Assembly: GCA_037783415.1 (NCBI GenBank)
Contig: JAZGTN010000089.1
Location: 992,001 to 1,056,000 of the forward strand
DNA from: Leptasterias polaris
Lineage: Eukaryota; Echinodermata; Asteroidea; Forcipulatida; Asteriidae
Direction: 5' to 3'
Length of the DNA stretch: 64,000 bases
Shown: positions 47,924-59,659 of the stretch, piece after piece
How positions within the stretch are numbered: the first letter of the stretch is position 1
Layout: every line of letters begins with the position of its first letter
The notes under the pieces: generated by a model
What the model was told of the DNA's origin: nothing
The model's database searches: none
What the model saw: the letters and a program-made list of their open reading frames with translations, nothing else
Position numbers and translations under genes: made by a program

Positions 47924-48933
47924 GTAAGGAGCTCATTGAGGCAAACCTATTAATTTACTTCTTCCATTGAGTACAATGGTGTTTTGGAAAACCACTTAAT
48001 ATATGTCATTTCAGAGAAGCTTTTTGAATCACCTCTGTTTAGTTTTTGAGCCATTTTTTTAAAGGCAGTTTTTTGAGTTGACAGATTCATTTTTGGCGTT
48101 CAAGAAACTAGATGGTAAAAAACTTGTAGAACTACCAGTAGAGCATTAGCCAAATTCAAACCACTGAAAAGGCAATTGGTGAAGTTGAACCAATGAAATA
48201 TTTTGAGAATAATCTTTGTGTCTTCATTGAGTCACTTCAAACTGCTGCCATTTTTCCATATATTGCATTTTGTTTTCATGTTGTGTTCCATACATGCGTA
48301 TCACATGGTATAGTTACTCTATGTAACATAGAGGGCATGATCAACAGCTACTGATGACAATTGAGCTCATTGTGTTGTATTTCTACATGAATTGAACCTA
48401 AAACAAAAGCAGACCAAGTTTGCTGCCCCCTAGAGTCTGTTGTTAACCAACCAGAAACATACTTCAGTTCTTTGGTTGATGGTCGTAGTGCACAACAAAC
48501 CAAAGTACGGTCAAGTTTATGTTTGTGGTTGTAAAGTAAGAATCTCTTGTAAAGTAAGAATTTCTTGTGTAGGAAGACGAGCCTCTCAGATCAGGAAATC
48601 CAACAGATTGGATTTAGCATTGGGAATAAAACTAATTCCTCTTCTAATTGCTTTATAATGTCTCATGGGTTTACTAGTATTTTCAATCCCTAAAGCGATG
48701 TGGGATGTAGACAATTGGAAAAGGAATCTCTGTAATTCCCAATAGTTCAGGAATAATGAAAAAGCATTTGATAGTCTGGACTCTGACTGTCAATCAATCA
48801 ATGAAGAGCAGAAAGCTTCCTTTTATCATGGGTGATGAGATGTAGCATTTTCCATTCTATTTGGCTTGTAAGAAATGAAGGAAGTTAAGTTGGTTTGGAG
48901 ATAGACTTCAAGCTGGCCGTTTCATCACTAGCT

Positions 48934-49070
48934 GAGGTCAGTGCTCTAGTGGTTAAGACATCTTAAGAGTGAGGAAGGTTGCGGGTTTGATTCCCTCAAG
49001 ATGTGCCTGCGGGGGTTTTCCCAAGTGTACACTATCAGTTGTACATCTGTTAGGCAAAAAACTGTGTTTG
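48934..49070 (+). repeat. tRNA-like SINE head
   Basis: GAGGTCAGTGCTCTAGTGGT (A box) and GGTTGCGGGTTTGATTCCC (B box) at tRNA-like spacing, followed by ATGTGCCTGCGGGGGTTTTC. It is a SINE head in intron 6; no acceptor stem closure. Confidence 0.55.
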
Positions 49071-49332
49071 GTTTTTGTCATTGTTGCAAGAGTTTCATCA
49101 TTTAAGATGGAAAGGAGATCAGAGTTTTGCCTCCTCGTATTTGATGATTCAATATTTTCCTTAGAGATACTTTGGTTCAAGTGAGTTACTGACATGAATT
49201 GTGCTTTTTATATCATCAATTTTACTCTTTAATCATTTTCAAGCAAAACGTCTCTTCTAATTGTTATGATGATTCACTTCCTTTCTTGAAGGTGACAAAG
49301 ATCTTTTTGTGCATTTATTCTGATTTGTTTAG

Positions 49333-49477
49333 ATCCTCCCAAGGTAACCATGGTACCATGGACACCTGGTTACTATGGCGATACATCAGTCATCACATGT
49401 AAAGTAGATAGTATGATCCCATTTTCTGTGTTTTGGACCAGAGATGGGAGAGTCATCGGTGAAGCTCTACAATTTAG
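49333..49477 (+). CDS. HMCN: Hemicentin exon 7 (Ig domain 1, first half)
   Basis: Entered in phase 1 after TTGTTTAG, left in phase 2 at AG|GTGGGT. DPPKVTMVPWTPGYYGDTSV, then ITCKVDSMIPFSVFWTRDGR carries the first Ig cysteine and the core Trp. Human hemicentin-1 starts its first Ig-like unit with DAPKVTMPEKTPGYY. The domain is completed by exon 8, one of only three split Ig domains here. Confidence 0.93.
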
Positions 49478-50006
49478 GTGGGTAGCATCTTGAAACAGAA
49501 AAGACAAATTAGAGTTTAGAATGGGGTTTGGCTACAAGGCTCAATTTCACAAAGTGCCAAAGATTGTCTTTATAACAACAATATAAAGAGTACATTTATA
49601 ACGTCTGTCACAAATGATACTCCCAGTGCCGAATTATCAAATCAGGTGAAAATTATTTAAAATAATTTTATGAGACAAAGCAACCATAATACAACACCTT
49701 GAAAAGGATACAAGGTGAGGTGGCGCATACTGCTGCCAGACCATGCCAGAAACAATGGGGTACTCCCTTCTCTTTGATAAGTGTACTGGTTCTTTTACCT
49801 GTGTTACACAACACACGGGACCTACAGCTTTATGTTTCATCCAAAGAACAAAGCAATTATGGCTAAGTGTCTTCCAAAATGACACAAGTGCTGCTGCTGG
49901 GACATTAACTCTGATGACACCAAAACTTGACCAGAACAGGTCGGTCAAGACACCCCTTGACTCTTTTTATCAAAGTATTCACTGACTGTTGATCTCATTC
50001 TCATAG

Positions 50007-50128
50007 TGATTCTGCTGATGCTACATATAAAATCCACGACTCTGTGACAGCAAATGAAGGATTTTATGGATGTAATGCAACTAACTCTGAAGGCTCCAGG
50101 AGAGCCGAGACTTACCTTGATATTACAG
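50007..50128 (+). CDS. HMCN: Hemicentin exon 8 (Ig domain 1, second half)
   Basis: Entered in phase 2 after TTCTCATAG, left in phase 1 at ACAG|GTAGGT. The codon spanning the junction is AG|T (Ser). DSADATYKIHDSVTANEGFY, then GCNATNSEGSRRAETYLDIT supplies the second Ig cysteine (YGC). Human: SDEGFYECIAVSSAGTGRAQ at this place. Confidence 0.92.
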
Positions 50129-50932
50129 GTAGGTGTTGAGATTGTCACCATTCCTAATCAACTTAAGTGGTGGTCCCCAAAGATTATAGAGCTCTGGGGA
50201 GCTCTGGCTGAAATGTGGAATGTTCACTGGACGCCATTGCAGTAAGCAACTCTTTTGATGGAACAATATATCAGTGCAGACAATGACCATTGCTATCAGT
50301 GATATAACAAAGCATTCGCTTGCTGAAATGGGTTGCGTATTTCACATTCCAACAATAGATGAAGCTCTAGTTCCCAATCTTGTGCCTTCAGCACTCTATA
50401 ATCTTGAGTGGTACCATCCAAAGGCTCCTATTGAGGGTGCTGATAGTTGGTTATGAGAGGCTGGAAGGTAGGGGATGGTTATGAGGATTTGATGTGGTTC
50501 AGAGATTCTTGTAAAAAGGAATTCCCAGCTTAATTTTTGTATAGCGTCTTTAATAGAGCTTTTTTTTCTTCATGAATTTTGGCGCTATATAAATACTTGT
50601 TATTATTATGACTATTTTACTGGAGATATTGTATTGATTCAATTCAATTCAATTCAATTCAATTTATTATAAACGTCACGTTAAAAAACATGAAAATTGT
50701 TTTCCAGTGTGCATCTAACAATAAAAAACACAAATGGAGATAAATTTAAAATAGAAAGGAAGAACTACAAAAAGATAAACAGACAAAAATACAGTGACAT
50801 TTACAACCATCCTAAAAATACAAGGGTGACAAATAAAAACCACCGAAGTAAAGGAACAATAACAACACAGGAGACCTAAATTGTCAGTGATGCCAGCAAA
50901 CCAGGAAAAACAGAAAAGGAACAAGCGGGGGA

Positions 50933-51829
50933 TTATCTTTTGATTTTAGAGTTGAATAGGTGGCAAGCATTTGGTAGGAATGACATTCTGAAGTGCTTAG
51001 TGCGGGTTCGTGGAGGACGAATTCTTCCTGATTTGTTGACAACCACTGAAGAATGAAGTGGATGGGTAGGATCTTGCATAATGACATGAATCTTAGAGGT
51101 AATGGCCGATTCAAAAATACAATGTAAATCTTTAATGTCCAAGCCAATCATTTTGGAAGCCACTTTGATGACACGTTCCAGTCTGTGACTGTCTTTGGCT
51201 CTAAGATTACCATACCAGACACAAATGCAGAAGGTGATAATAGATTGGATAACACTTTGATAAAAAAGAAATAAAATGTCATTGCAAACATTAAATGATT
51301 TAAGCTTCCGGACAAAAAACATCCTCTGGTTAGCCTTAGCGACAAGTTTCTGAGTATTAATTTTCCAGTTCAAATTGCTGTCAATGGAAGTGCCAAGATA
51401 TTTAAAATTATCGACCATTTCAACCCTAGTGTCATTAATATAAATAGGTTCAATAACAGTCTTGGTTTTTCGGAAGTCAAATACAATTTCTTTAGTTTTG
51501 GACACATTCAGTGCTAAATAATTAAGATCACACCAGTTAACAAAATTAGCAATCTCTTTGTGATAAGAAGATTCGTCATTCATAGAAATCAAACCGGTCA
51601 GTGACGTGTCATCAGCATATTTAATTATGGGACATGAAGTATCACTGTGTCTGTAGTCACTAGAATAAAGTGAAAATAACACCGGGGACAACACACAACC
51701 TTGAGGAGCGCCGGTATTAGTATGCATTTTTTCAGAAATTGAGTTCATAAATAAAACCCTTTGAATTCTATCAGTTAAAAAACTGTTAATCCACAATGAG
51801 ATATGGGGATTGACACACATTCTACTCAA
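50933..51829 (-). pseudogene. LINE reverse transcriptase fragment, main frame
   Basis: 298 residues on the minus strand. Visible RT motifs: GAPQGCVLSPVLFSLY (motif 4, strand/turn before the active site) near residue 40 and YADDTSLTG (catalytic YADD) near residue 70, then FKYLGTSIDSNLNW (motif 6/7) and the C-terminal FRMSFLPNACHLFNSKIKR that ends such ORF2 proteins. Finger motifs and the endonuclease are missing from this frame; the missing N-terminal RT piece is in another frame at 51,837-52,055. So the copy is broken and not expected to be active. Confidence 0.85.
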
Positions 51830-51836
51830 TTTTGCA

Positions 51837-52055
51837 TCAATAAATGAGGCTGAATTGTATTAAATGCCGATGAGAAATCCACAGAGTTCTGACATAGCTA
51901 TGAGGTTTATCCAAATGTTCATAAATGTAATGCACAAGTGTTAAAATGGCATCATCCACACCTCTTCCCGAACGATATGCAAACTGGGCAGGGTCAGTGT
52001 AGGCTTTAGTCTGAGCCAAGATAATATCCTTAATTACATATTCAAAGCATTTCAA
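51837..52055 (-). pseudogene. LINE reverse transcriptase fragment, upstream frame
   Basis: Carries KCFEYVIKDI, DPAQFAYRSGRGVDDAIL and LDKPHSYVRTL, the classic RT motif region just before the catalytic palm of CR1/L2-like elements. After YVRTL the frame departs from the expected VDFSSAFN sequence, indicating a frameshift near 51,885 relative to the main frame. Confidence 0.8.
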
Positions 52056-52479
52056 GTATGTCCCTTTAAGATTTGTAAACTAAATCGTTTGACATTGAAC
52101 TGGGGATTTCTCATCACTCTCTCGTCTGTCCCTATCCAGAATAACTCACATCAACCCAAGCTACTTAACACCATCTTTTTAACCAGACAAGACAAACCCG
52201 TCATAACCTAGACAGCTTGCACCTGTTTGCCTTTTCACCTTCTCCCCTTGACAAATTGCTCTGGGCCGTAATCCTTGCCCTGTTTCCTCCAATCAGACCT
52301 ATGGATAAACGGACAAGGCTAAGGTCAGAGGGTCTGTTAATTGTTGAGTCTGTTCAAGCTCTCTGGAGTGTCTGCATCATTTGTCATCCTGTTCTCTTTA
52401 CTCCAAGGGTTCTCTCTAAGAAACTTGTCATATCAATCAGACCATGGAGCTAGTATCGTACTGCAAGCACTTCAAGTTG

Positions 52480-52545
52480 CTGTTAAGCAGAACAGTTTTG
52501 CTAAGCAGTTTTGCTAAGCAGAACAGTTTTGCTAAGCAGAAGCCA
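52480..52545. repeat. Short tandem repeat (GCTAAGCAGAACAGTTTT)
   Basis: Three to four imperfect copies of GCTAAGCAGAACAGTTTT in tandem within the intron before Ig2. Confidence 0.75.
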
Positions 52546-52806
52546 TAAACAGAAAAATCGAGTGTAGTCTGACCCATGCCACACTTTTTAAAAACTTTTT
52601 TACAAACATTTGCAAAAGAATATTTTCTTGTCAGTAAAGATGTTTGAAATGTTGCCCCGATGATCAAAACTGCAAATGAATTTCTTAAGCTAGTTTTATT
52701 TTTAGTTGATGACCCAAGGAACAGAATTGTTTGTTATAATTTTAAATTAATAAAACGGACGTAATGACAAATATTTACACTGTCTGCCTTGATTATTTAC
52801 TTGCAG

Positions 52807-53085
52807 AGGCCCCGCCCATTCTTGGCAAACCTAAGAATGTCACGGTGGTACCCGGTACGAATGCCATCCTATCCTGTACAGTCATCTTCAGTGCAGTAGA
52901 GTACAACATGACATGGGACCGGCCAAACTCCTTTGTGTCCCTAGCGATTCATAACCGTGTTTCTCAGCTTCAAAATGGTTCCCTTCTGATCAAAAACATC
53001 AATCTTGCTGATTCTGGACTCTATAGATGTATCGCTGCCAATGAAGGTGGACCGTCTTATGAAAATGTCTACTTGTTTGTACAAG
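52807..53085 (+). CDS. HMCN: Hemicentin exon 9 (Ig domain 2)
   Basis: Single-exon I-set Ig domain, phase 1-1; acceptor TACTTGCAG, donor CAAG|GTAAGG. EAPPILGKPKNVTVVPGTNA, then LSCTVIFSAVEYNMTWDRP and LADSGLYRCIAANEGGPSYE. The SAVEYNMTW stretch matches SAVDYNLTW of human hemicentin-1 Ig2, so order as well as family is conserved. Both cysteines, the core Trp and the DSGLYRC motif are present. Confidence 0.95.
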
Positions 53086-53162
53086 GTAAGGAGTCACTTA
53101 AACATTTCAACCAAGTGAGGTTTGCAGTGACACTATGTTATAAATCTCTTATGAGTTGTTGC

Positions 53163-53300
53163 TGTTATGAGAAGAACCAGTTGTTTAACAACTCATCAAA
53201 CTCAAGAACTCATCAAACTCAAGAACTCATCAAACTCAAGAACTCATCAAACTCAAGAACTCATCAAAGAGTTGTTAAACCACTGGTTCTTCTCAGAACC
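53163..53300. repeat. Foldback element with 17-bp minisatellite in the loop
   Basis: The left arm (GAGAAGAACCAGTTGTTTAA at 53,169-53,188) is mirrored by the right arm (GTTGTTAAACCACTGGTTCT, then TCTCAG; about 53,271-53,296). Between them CTCAAGAACTCATCAAA is repeated exactly four times (53,201-53,268). Similar GGTTCTNAGAAGAACC motifs lie at about 37,967 and 47,453, suggesting a dispersed family. Confidence 0.8.
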
Positions 53301-54404
53301 ACCACAGCTTATTTGAGATTTATTCCATGGTGTCTCAACAAACCTCACTTGGTTGTATCACACCACGCAAAGTTTCAAATCCTACTTAAAAATTCTTTTG
53401 CTACCCCATTCACATTTCCTTACAATGACACCTCGTCTTTAACCCTTTAGTCACTGTTCCGCCCGAAACCGCCCAGCCATTTACTCACTGGACCGCCCAA
53501 AACCGCCCGAGATTAAACAACACTTTGTATCTTGGGTTTTACACATGCTAGCGGGTTGCAGCAAACAGCTGTCGAAAGAGCGTGATCTAAAGATTGCGCC
53601 AGTCTAAAAATATCCCGTGGTCACCATTGACAAAAACCAAGTAATCTCCTTCCAAAGGTTCAAAGGTCGGAAATCTAGCACGACGTGTCAATGCTTCTCT
53701 GTGTGTGCGTACCGTATCGTATGTACAATGCATTACGTGCACACACGCACTATAATGTATACTACGAAAGCGACGATGTTTCGCTGGGCTTTCGCCATGT
53801 TTTTCACACATTATTGAAAGGAGTTTACATTGTAGAGGAAATTTATTGTTATCCATAAGTAATATAGACAAGATTGTTCATTTCTAAAGGTATGTTTTGA
53901 TATTATTTCAATCACTTTGTCAACATTTTGTTCTTGTTTGAAACGATAGCAAAGTTGAAAAAGTTGTGTGCACAACTTTCCGTGAAACACTGACGCTAAC
54001 GTAATGCAAACTAACAGTTGTCTATTTTCGTTGGTGTGTCAACATATTTACAATCTGAAAGCTTCAATTCAGTAAAAGCAAATACATATATGTGTGAATC
54101 ATTCGAAAGATAATTTTATCCTCTACAAAATAAACCAAACTTGTAATAAAAAAAAAAAATTACAATGGAAGTTATGATACGACTTCCAGATAGTGCATTA
54201 ATTCGATGACTTTTCCCCGCCCTGCTCAGTGAGTAAATGACTTTGTTGAATTTGCTCGTAAGTGCTAAAGGGTTAACCGAACAGAAGGGTAGAAGGAAAG
54301 TATATTGGATATCAGAGAAAATAAATGTGAAAAATGTTGTTTCAACGAAAATTCTTAATTGCCATCTTGGATTCCAAAAAAACTTTCCTTTTGCAGCAAT
54401 TGAC

Positions 54405-54755
<351 letters not shown>

Positions 54756-54782
54756 TTAACACTTCTCCAAATGATCTTTCAG

Positions 54783-55052
54783 AGAAACCTGTTGCAAGAA
54801 TCAGCGGTGGTAACGTGACATTCACCAGCGGTGATAACTTCACTATGTCCTGCACAGCCAGTGGGTTTCCCATCCCAAGAATCAACTGGCTGAAAGATGG
54901 GCTGGAACTCCCAACCATTCCTGGTTTAATCATCGGCCCTGAAGGACAACTCAACTTCATCAACGCCAGCCCTGATGTCCAAGGAAACTACTCCTGTATT
55001 GTCTCAAACAGCGCTGGCATCTCAGGGATGCTGTCCACTGTCACTTACATAG
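54783..55052 (+). CDS. HMCN: Hemicentin exon 10 (Ig domain 3)
   Basis: Phase 1-1; acceptor AATGATCTTTCAG, donor ATAG|GTAAGA. EKPVARISGGNVTFTSGDNF, then MSCTASGFPIPRINWLKDGL and GNYSCIVSNSAGISGMLSTV. Cys, Trp and YSC positions are canonical. Human Ig3 has the similar IMCSATGYPKPKIAW and ends STLRYIE, comparable with STVTYIG here. Confidence 0.95.
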
Positions 55053-55243
55053 GTAAGATGAATCAAAAAATTATTTGATTCATTTTAATTATTTTTTATT
55101 ACCTTTCCGTTAAGAATGGACCAGGCAACGTCAGCCTCTAGTCGACAGATGGACCTTAGCCCTAGTATCTTCAGGGTCAGTTGAGGGTAGGATCATGATG
55201 ACGATAAATCTTACCAAAAACTCATTATTTATCAATCTTACAG

Positions 55244-55516
55244 AGAAGCCAGTCATCTCCATGACCTCTCATATGAAACTTGCTGCTCCCGGTTCAGCCT
55301 CAATGTTCCTTCACTGCCCATCAACTGGTATCCCGCCTCCCAAGACCACATGGTACAAAGATGGTCATGATCTCAGTGCCATGAATTTTATTACCATTCA
55401 CGCCAACGGCTCGCTGGAGATTTCCTCAGTGCAGGAAATTGATCGAGGGGATTATATCTGCGTGGTGACCAACGATGCAGGGAGTGATTCAGATACAGTG
55501 AATCTGGAAGTTGGAG
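55244..55516 (+). CDS. HMCN: Hemicentin exon 11 (Ig domain 4)
   Basis: Phase 1-1; acceptor ATCAATCTTACAG, donor GGAG|GTACAG. EKPVISMTSHMKLAAPGSAS, then HCPSTGIPPPKTTWYKDGHD and RGDYICVVTNDAGSDSDTVN. Matches human Ig4 (TSGIPPPQVKWFKG and AGDYTCVAINDAG). Only 190 bases separate it from the Ig3 exon. Confidence 0.95.
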
Positions 55517-55552
55517 GTACAGTATGTGACTATCATGTTTAGATCTAAGGCT

Positions 55553-55670
55553 AGGAATCTGTGGCCGGCACTCCGTGGCTGGGAATCCGTGGCCGGGAGT
55601 CTGTGGCCGGGAATCAGTGGCTTGATATCTGTGGCTGGGAATATCATAGCTGGGAATCTGTGGCCGGGAA
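55553..55670 (+). repeat. 15-bp minisatellite (CTGTGGCCGGGAATC)
   Basis: About eight degenerate copies of CTGTGGCCGGGAATC starting 37 bases after the Ig4 donor. Frames across it are repeat artefacts. Confidence 0.85.
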
Positions 55671-55924
55671 AGCCATTGTGCTTTATGCCTAATGTTTTGT
55701 GTAGCATACATAACAATGTATGCCAGGCAAGGATCCCATTTTCTTATATCTGTATTGCGTAAACCAAATGAATACTGTATTGAGGGGTTGATATTGATTC
55801 CGACTCACTTACATTGTAGACAGACACATGAAGTCCTGGCCTTCTCTCTCCCGTCCTTGATTGATTGTGATTTGGGGGTAATAGTTCATTAAGTGTAACC
55901 CAAATGGTGGTATTGTTTTCACAG

Positions 55925-56107
55925 CTCGTCCGACCATCTTGACCATCCCAGTGGACATTGGTGTCCAATACGGCCACAATGTGACCATGACATGTCTAGC
56001 TAGAGGAACACCACAACCAGACATCAGCTGGAGACGTATCGGAGGTGACCCTATCATCAGTAACCCCAGAATCTCCACAAACAGCGACGGAAACCTTCTC
56101 ATCAGAG
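55925..56107 (+). CDS. HMCN: Hemicentin exon 12 (Ig domain 5, first part)
   Basis: Phase 1-1; acceptor GTTTTCACAG, donor AGAG|GTATTT. ARPTILTIPVDIGVQYGHNV, then MTCLARGTPQPDISWRRIGG and NSDGNLLIR. Human Ig5 has PCYVQGYPEPTIKWRRLDN followed by TGALFIS, and WRR is conserved. The second cysteine is in exon 13, so this Ig domain is split. Confidence 0.93.
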
Positions 56108-56589
56108 GTATTTTGTCAGCTAAAGAAACTCAACACTTGTCCGTGCTCTTTTTACTAGCAGATTAGACTACAGCAATAGTCTGTTGTATGGTATTGCACA
56201 ATTTCAACTTGATAAATATATGTTTGATTGTGTTTTTTATTAAGCTGTTTCTACTAGTAGGTTTGAGTTCACCACTATTTTAATTACATTATTTATACTT
56301 GCTATTGTTTAATGTTTGTGCTAATGAGTCGTTGTACCTCAATATTTTTAGTCACTGGCTGGTCCGGCTTAAACTTTTAACTTTAACTTTTAATTTGTAT
56401 AAGTGTGTTTTTAAAATGTATGTATTTTCTTGAATTTTAATTTGTTTTATTGTAAGGCGCATTTGATCATTTTTAATATGGAAAATGCGCGGTATAAGTA
56501 TCATTATTTTTATTTATTATAGAAACAAGTTTAACAAGTTTGGATTGATAAATGGTTCAAAAATATGAAAACTTTATCACAAATATATT

Positions 56590-56697
56590 GGCAACATAGG
56601 GAGACTGTCTGCAGAGTGGTAGAGTGGTAGAATGTCTGCATGTTAACTCTGTGATTCAAGGTTCCGCTCAGTCAATTTTTCTTTGTTTTATTTTCAG
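56590..56697 (+). repeat. tRNA-derived SINE, copy 4, just before exon 13
   Basis: TAGGGAGACTGTCTGCAGAG, GTGGTAGAATGTCTGCATG, GTGATTCAAGGTTCC (degenerate B box), then CAGTCAATTTTTCTTTGTTT. The 3' end merges into TTATTTTCAG, a good-looking but probably unused splice acceptor 37 bases before the real exon start. Confidence 0.65.
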
Positions 56698-56734
56698 AGA
56701 GAATCAGATTGTTTATTTGCTCTTTTTGTTGTAG

Positions 56735-56830
56735 ATATCGTGATTGATGATGCAGGTACCTACGTCTGCATTGCTGTAAACAAACACGGTAGAGATGAGG
56801 TGTCTGCTCAGATTCAAATAACTGGACTTG
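56735..56830 (+). CDS. HMCN: Hemicentin exon 13 (Ig domain 5, second part)
   Basis: Phase 1-1; acceptor TTTTTGTTGTAG, donor CTTG|GTAAGT. DIVIDDAGTYVCIAVNKHGR, then DEVSAQIQITGL gives the DDAGTYVC second-cysteine motif and the last strands. Human Ig5 ends GKIQSQTTVTVTGL, so the ITGL ending is conserved. Confidence 0.93.
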
Positions 56831-56889
56831 GTAAGTTGAAAAACTCCAAACTTCATTTCATTTTTGTTAAGGTCACTTCTCATTTTTTG

Positions 56890-57190
56890 TGGCCTGTTGT
56901 GATGTAGCGGTCAAGCTCACTGAACTCAAGCTCTGGAGTGTGGGTTCGAGTCCCGGTCTTGACACTTTTGTTCTTAAGCAAGACACTTAACCATTATTCT
57001 TTGTTCTTCTGATGGGACCTAAGTCATAGATCCCATGTGTTGTGTAATGCATGTAAAAGAACCCAGTTACACTGATAGCTAAGAGAAGGGGTTTGTTGTG
57101 GTGTTTCTGTGTGTGGATGCTAAATTCGCCGCAGCACCTTTTAGACCCTTAACAAGGTGTTACATAAATGGGTCTCATAATTAAAAAACT
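56890..57190 (+). repeat. tRNA-derived SINE (same family as 4864-5215)
   Basis: GTGATGTAGCGGTCAAGCTC (A-box region), GGGTTCGAGTCCCGGTCTTG (intact B box) and the body TCTTGACACTTTTGTTCTTA and AGCAAGACACTTAACC. It shares order and motifs with the copy at 4864 but has a different downstream part, so one copy may be chimeric or truncated. Confidence 0.75.
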
Positions 57191-58084
57191 TCAAAAACCT
57201 GTCTAGAAATAAATAGCGATATGCGCTTTGAGACGCCCATAGATCAAGTGTTATTTAAAAACTAGTTATTACTTTTATTTGAATTTGCAATTAGTCCAGT
57301 CGTAATATTCACTTTTTCAACAGGTGACTGGGACATCAACTTGCACATCAACTTTGAAAATAGGTTAAATTCTAAAAATATTTTGAAACCAAGTTATAGC
57401 CTCCCTTGAAAGTGTCTGGAGGGAACATGACATTTTAGGGTGTGAAGAAATCAGTGAGGTAGGACATGATACAAACAAGATAAGAAATCTTGACAGTGCA
57501 ATAAAAGGGAAATGATTAACGACAAGTTTGTTGATTTTGTTTCAGTCTTGTGTGGCCCAGTGGAATGTTTAGAGTTTGTTGCTCTCTAAGCGTTAATGTA
57601 AGATCCTTATCACAATTGGGGATAATAAAATCTGAAATGTGCTCTTGACAAAAGCTTTTCAGAATAACCATAAATTTACAATATGTTGTTTTATTCTTTT
57701 GTTTCATTTATTTGTACAACTCCTTTTTGCTTTGTTTAGGATAATCCAAGTACTTTGTTGATTTTGAGCCACTCTGGTTTAAAAACTATAGATGGTGGGT
57801 TCTTTTTGAAATGTATTTTTAATGGAGACTTGTTACATGACAAACTGCAGGTACATCGTTGTTTTTGCAGAAAAAATCAAAGTATTCAATTGAGTACCAA
57901 TTGAAAACCATTTTCATCTTGAAACTTTCTTATATTGCAGTCAGAATTGTGGCTTGAGTTTTGATAAGACATTTCCCTCATGATAAGATGTTTTTTCAAA
58001 AATGTAAAATTGGATTGATATGTAGCTTGATATTTTTTGATAAAATTAATATTTCAAATATTTCCACCAATTTGTTCACCTCAG

Positions 58085-58354
58085 TCCGTCCAGATATTTC
58101 GGATAGTCCAGATGTCTCAGCTAATATAGGCACCACTGTCACCCTACCCTGTAACGCCATCATTGGTAACCCAGCTCCTAAGATCTACTGGTATAAAGAA
58201 GGTAAATCCATCCGTCAAGGTAGTCACTTCCGTGTGCTGGACAGCGGCAGCTTGGTGATCGTCCCTCTGTTGCTTGATGACGCTGGAACATACCGATGTG
58301 TCGCTAGTAATGTGGCAGGCAATGACACTCTGTATACTAGAGTGACAGTTGATG
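58085..58354 (+). CDS. HMCN: Hemicentin exon 14 (Ig domain 6)
   Basis: Phase 1-1; acceptor GTTCACCTCAG, donor GATG|GTAAGA. VRPDISDSPDVSANIGTTVT, then LPCNAIIGNPAPKIYWYKEG and DDAGTYRCVASNVAGND. The LPC...GNP stretch matches human Ig6 (LPCTLLAGNPIPERRW), with the same two-residue longer loop after the first cysteine. Confidence 0.95.
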
Positions 58355-58949
58355 GTAAGACATTTATCTCATCAGTTGAACGGCTTTTTACAAAGTCAAT
58401 TTACTTTATCATCCATTAAACCCAGAGGCCAACATCTTGGTCAACATTTTGGCATCTCAAAAGTTCATACACCAAATACAGCTTGCCGTCAAGTAGCATA
58501 AAACTCAAGAAGTCAAATTGGAACTTGAAGTTTTTCTGATAAACACTTGATATTAAAAATAGAATTAATATCCATTAAAGGTGATAAATCAAGTCTAATA
58601 AAAAAATTATAGAAAAAAACCAGACCTGTGAAATCTCAAGATTGGTTTCTGATTTCATTATTGTTTATCAATCCCTCTCCCACGCTTCTGCCTCCAAATG
58701 GTCTTGAAAGGATCGTAGAAGCCAACAAGAGAGTTGAAGAACTTGTTCGAAGTAAACCATAACAACTTTTTAAATATTACAAAGTTGCATTGGGGTGTTT
58801 TTTGTTTTTTGCAGGTTGTAGGATGGGAAAAGATCCTGTTGATAATTGAGAAGAATGGACCTACTTCATTTTAAAAAAAACTAAGAATTCTTTGTCAGAA
58901 TCTTCTACCAATCATTTTGAGATTTTCTTTACTTTTGTTTTGGATACAG

Positions 58950-59222
58950 TGCCACCCACAATCGATGACACCAACTCCAGTTACTCCGTCATCTACCGTG
59001 AATCTGTGTCTCTCCATTGCCCGGCTACCGGTCATCCACGTCCGACAGTCAACTGGTTCAAGAATGGTTCCCCGATCTCCTCCAATGAGTTAAACCAATA
59101 CGTGACGGACCAGGGAACACTGGTGATCCGATTTGCTACAGAGGATGATGCCGGAACGTACACATGTATGGTTTCTAATAAAGCAGGCACTGATGAAATT
59201 GAGATCTCACTTTATGTTCTGG
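58950..59222 (+). CDS. HMCN: Hemicentin exon 15 (Ig domain 7)
   Basis: Phase 1-1; acceptor TTGGATACAG, donor CTGG|GTAAGT. VPPTIDDTNSSYSVIYRESV, then LHCPATGHPRPTVNWFKNGS and DDAGTYTCMVSNKAGTDEIE. Canonical I-set domain. NSS is a potential N-glycosylation site. Confidence 0.95.
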
Positions 59223-59659
59223 GTAAGTTACAATCATAATATTCGTGGGTTTGTTCAGCTTTGTTCAGCTTTAAGGTCCTCTAAAGTGGTCTTTTTCTTA
59301 TCACATTTTGGGGGCGTAATGTATGGTTTAATATTAATAAAACATTATACTAATGATTGTCATGAGTTTGTTGTGAGTTTTTACCTTTAATTCATCCCTC
59401 AAAATGTGTATTATCCATTTGGATATTGGCTAGTGGCGTGTTTTTGTATTGTAGCATGTTCCTATGTCAGGCATGTGATTTCACTGGATTTTTCCCGATT
59501 TCAGGATTTTCTCAAAACTCCTTGAGCCTTTAATTAGAAGTAAACCACTCACAAGAAGGAAACAGAAATAGTACTCATTGTGTCCAAACCTCTAGTTTTG
59601 TATCTTTGATGATGCACAGAGTCTTTAAACCTCCTGAATTGTAACTTCATTTGTTTTAG

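Larger units (their letters stand above)
50640..52070 (-). mobile_element. LINE with reverse transcriptase (5'-truncated, frameshifted)
   Basis: A minus-strand non-LTR retrotransposon within the intron between Ig1 and Ig2. Its 3' end carries an ATTGA-type short repeat (AATTGAATTGAATTGAATTG on the minus strand, plus-strand 50,638-50,663). It is of CR1/Rex-Babar type by its motifs; the class is inferred from motifs, not a tree. The 5' part of the element (endonuclease) is missing. Confidence 0.85.
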
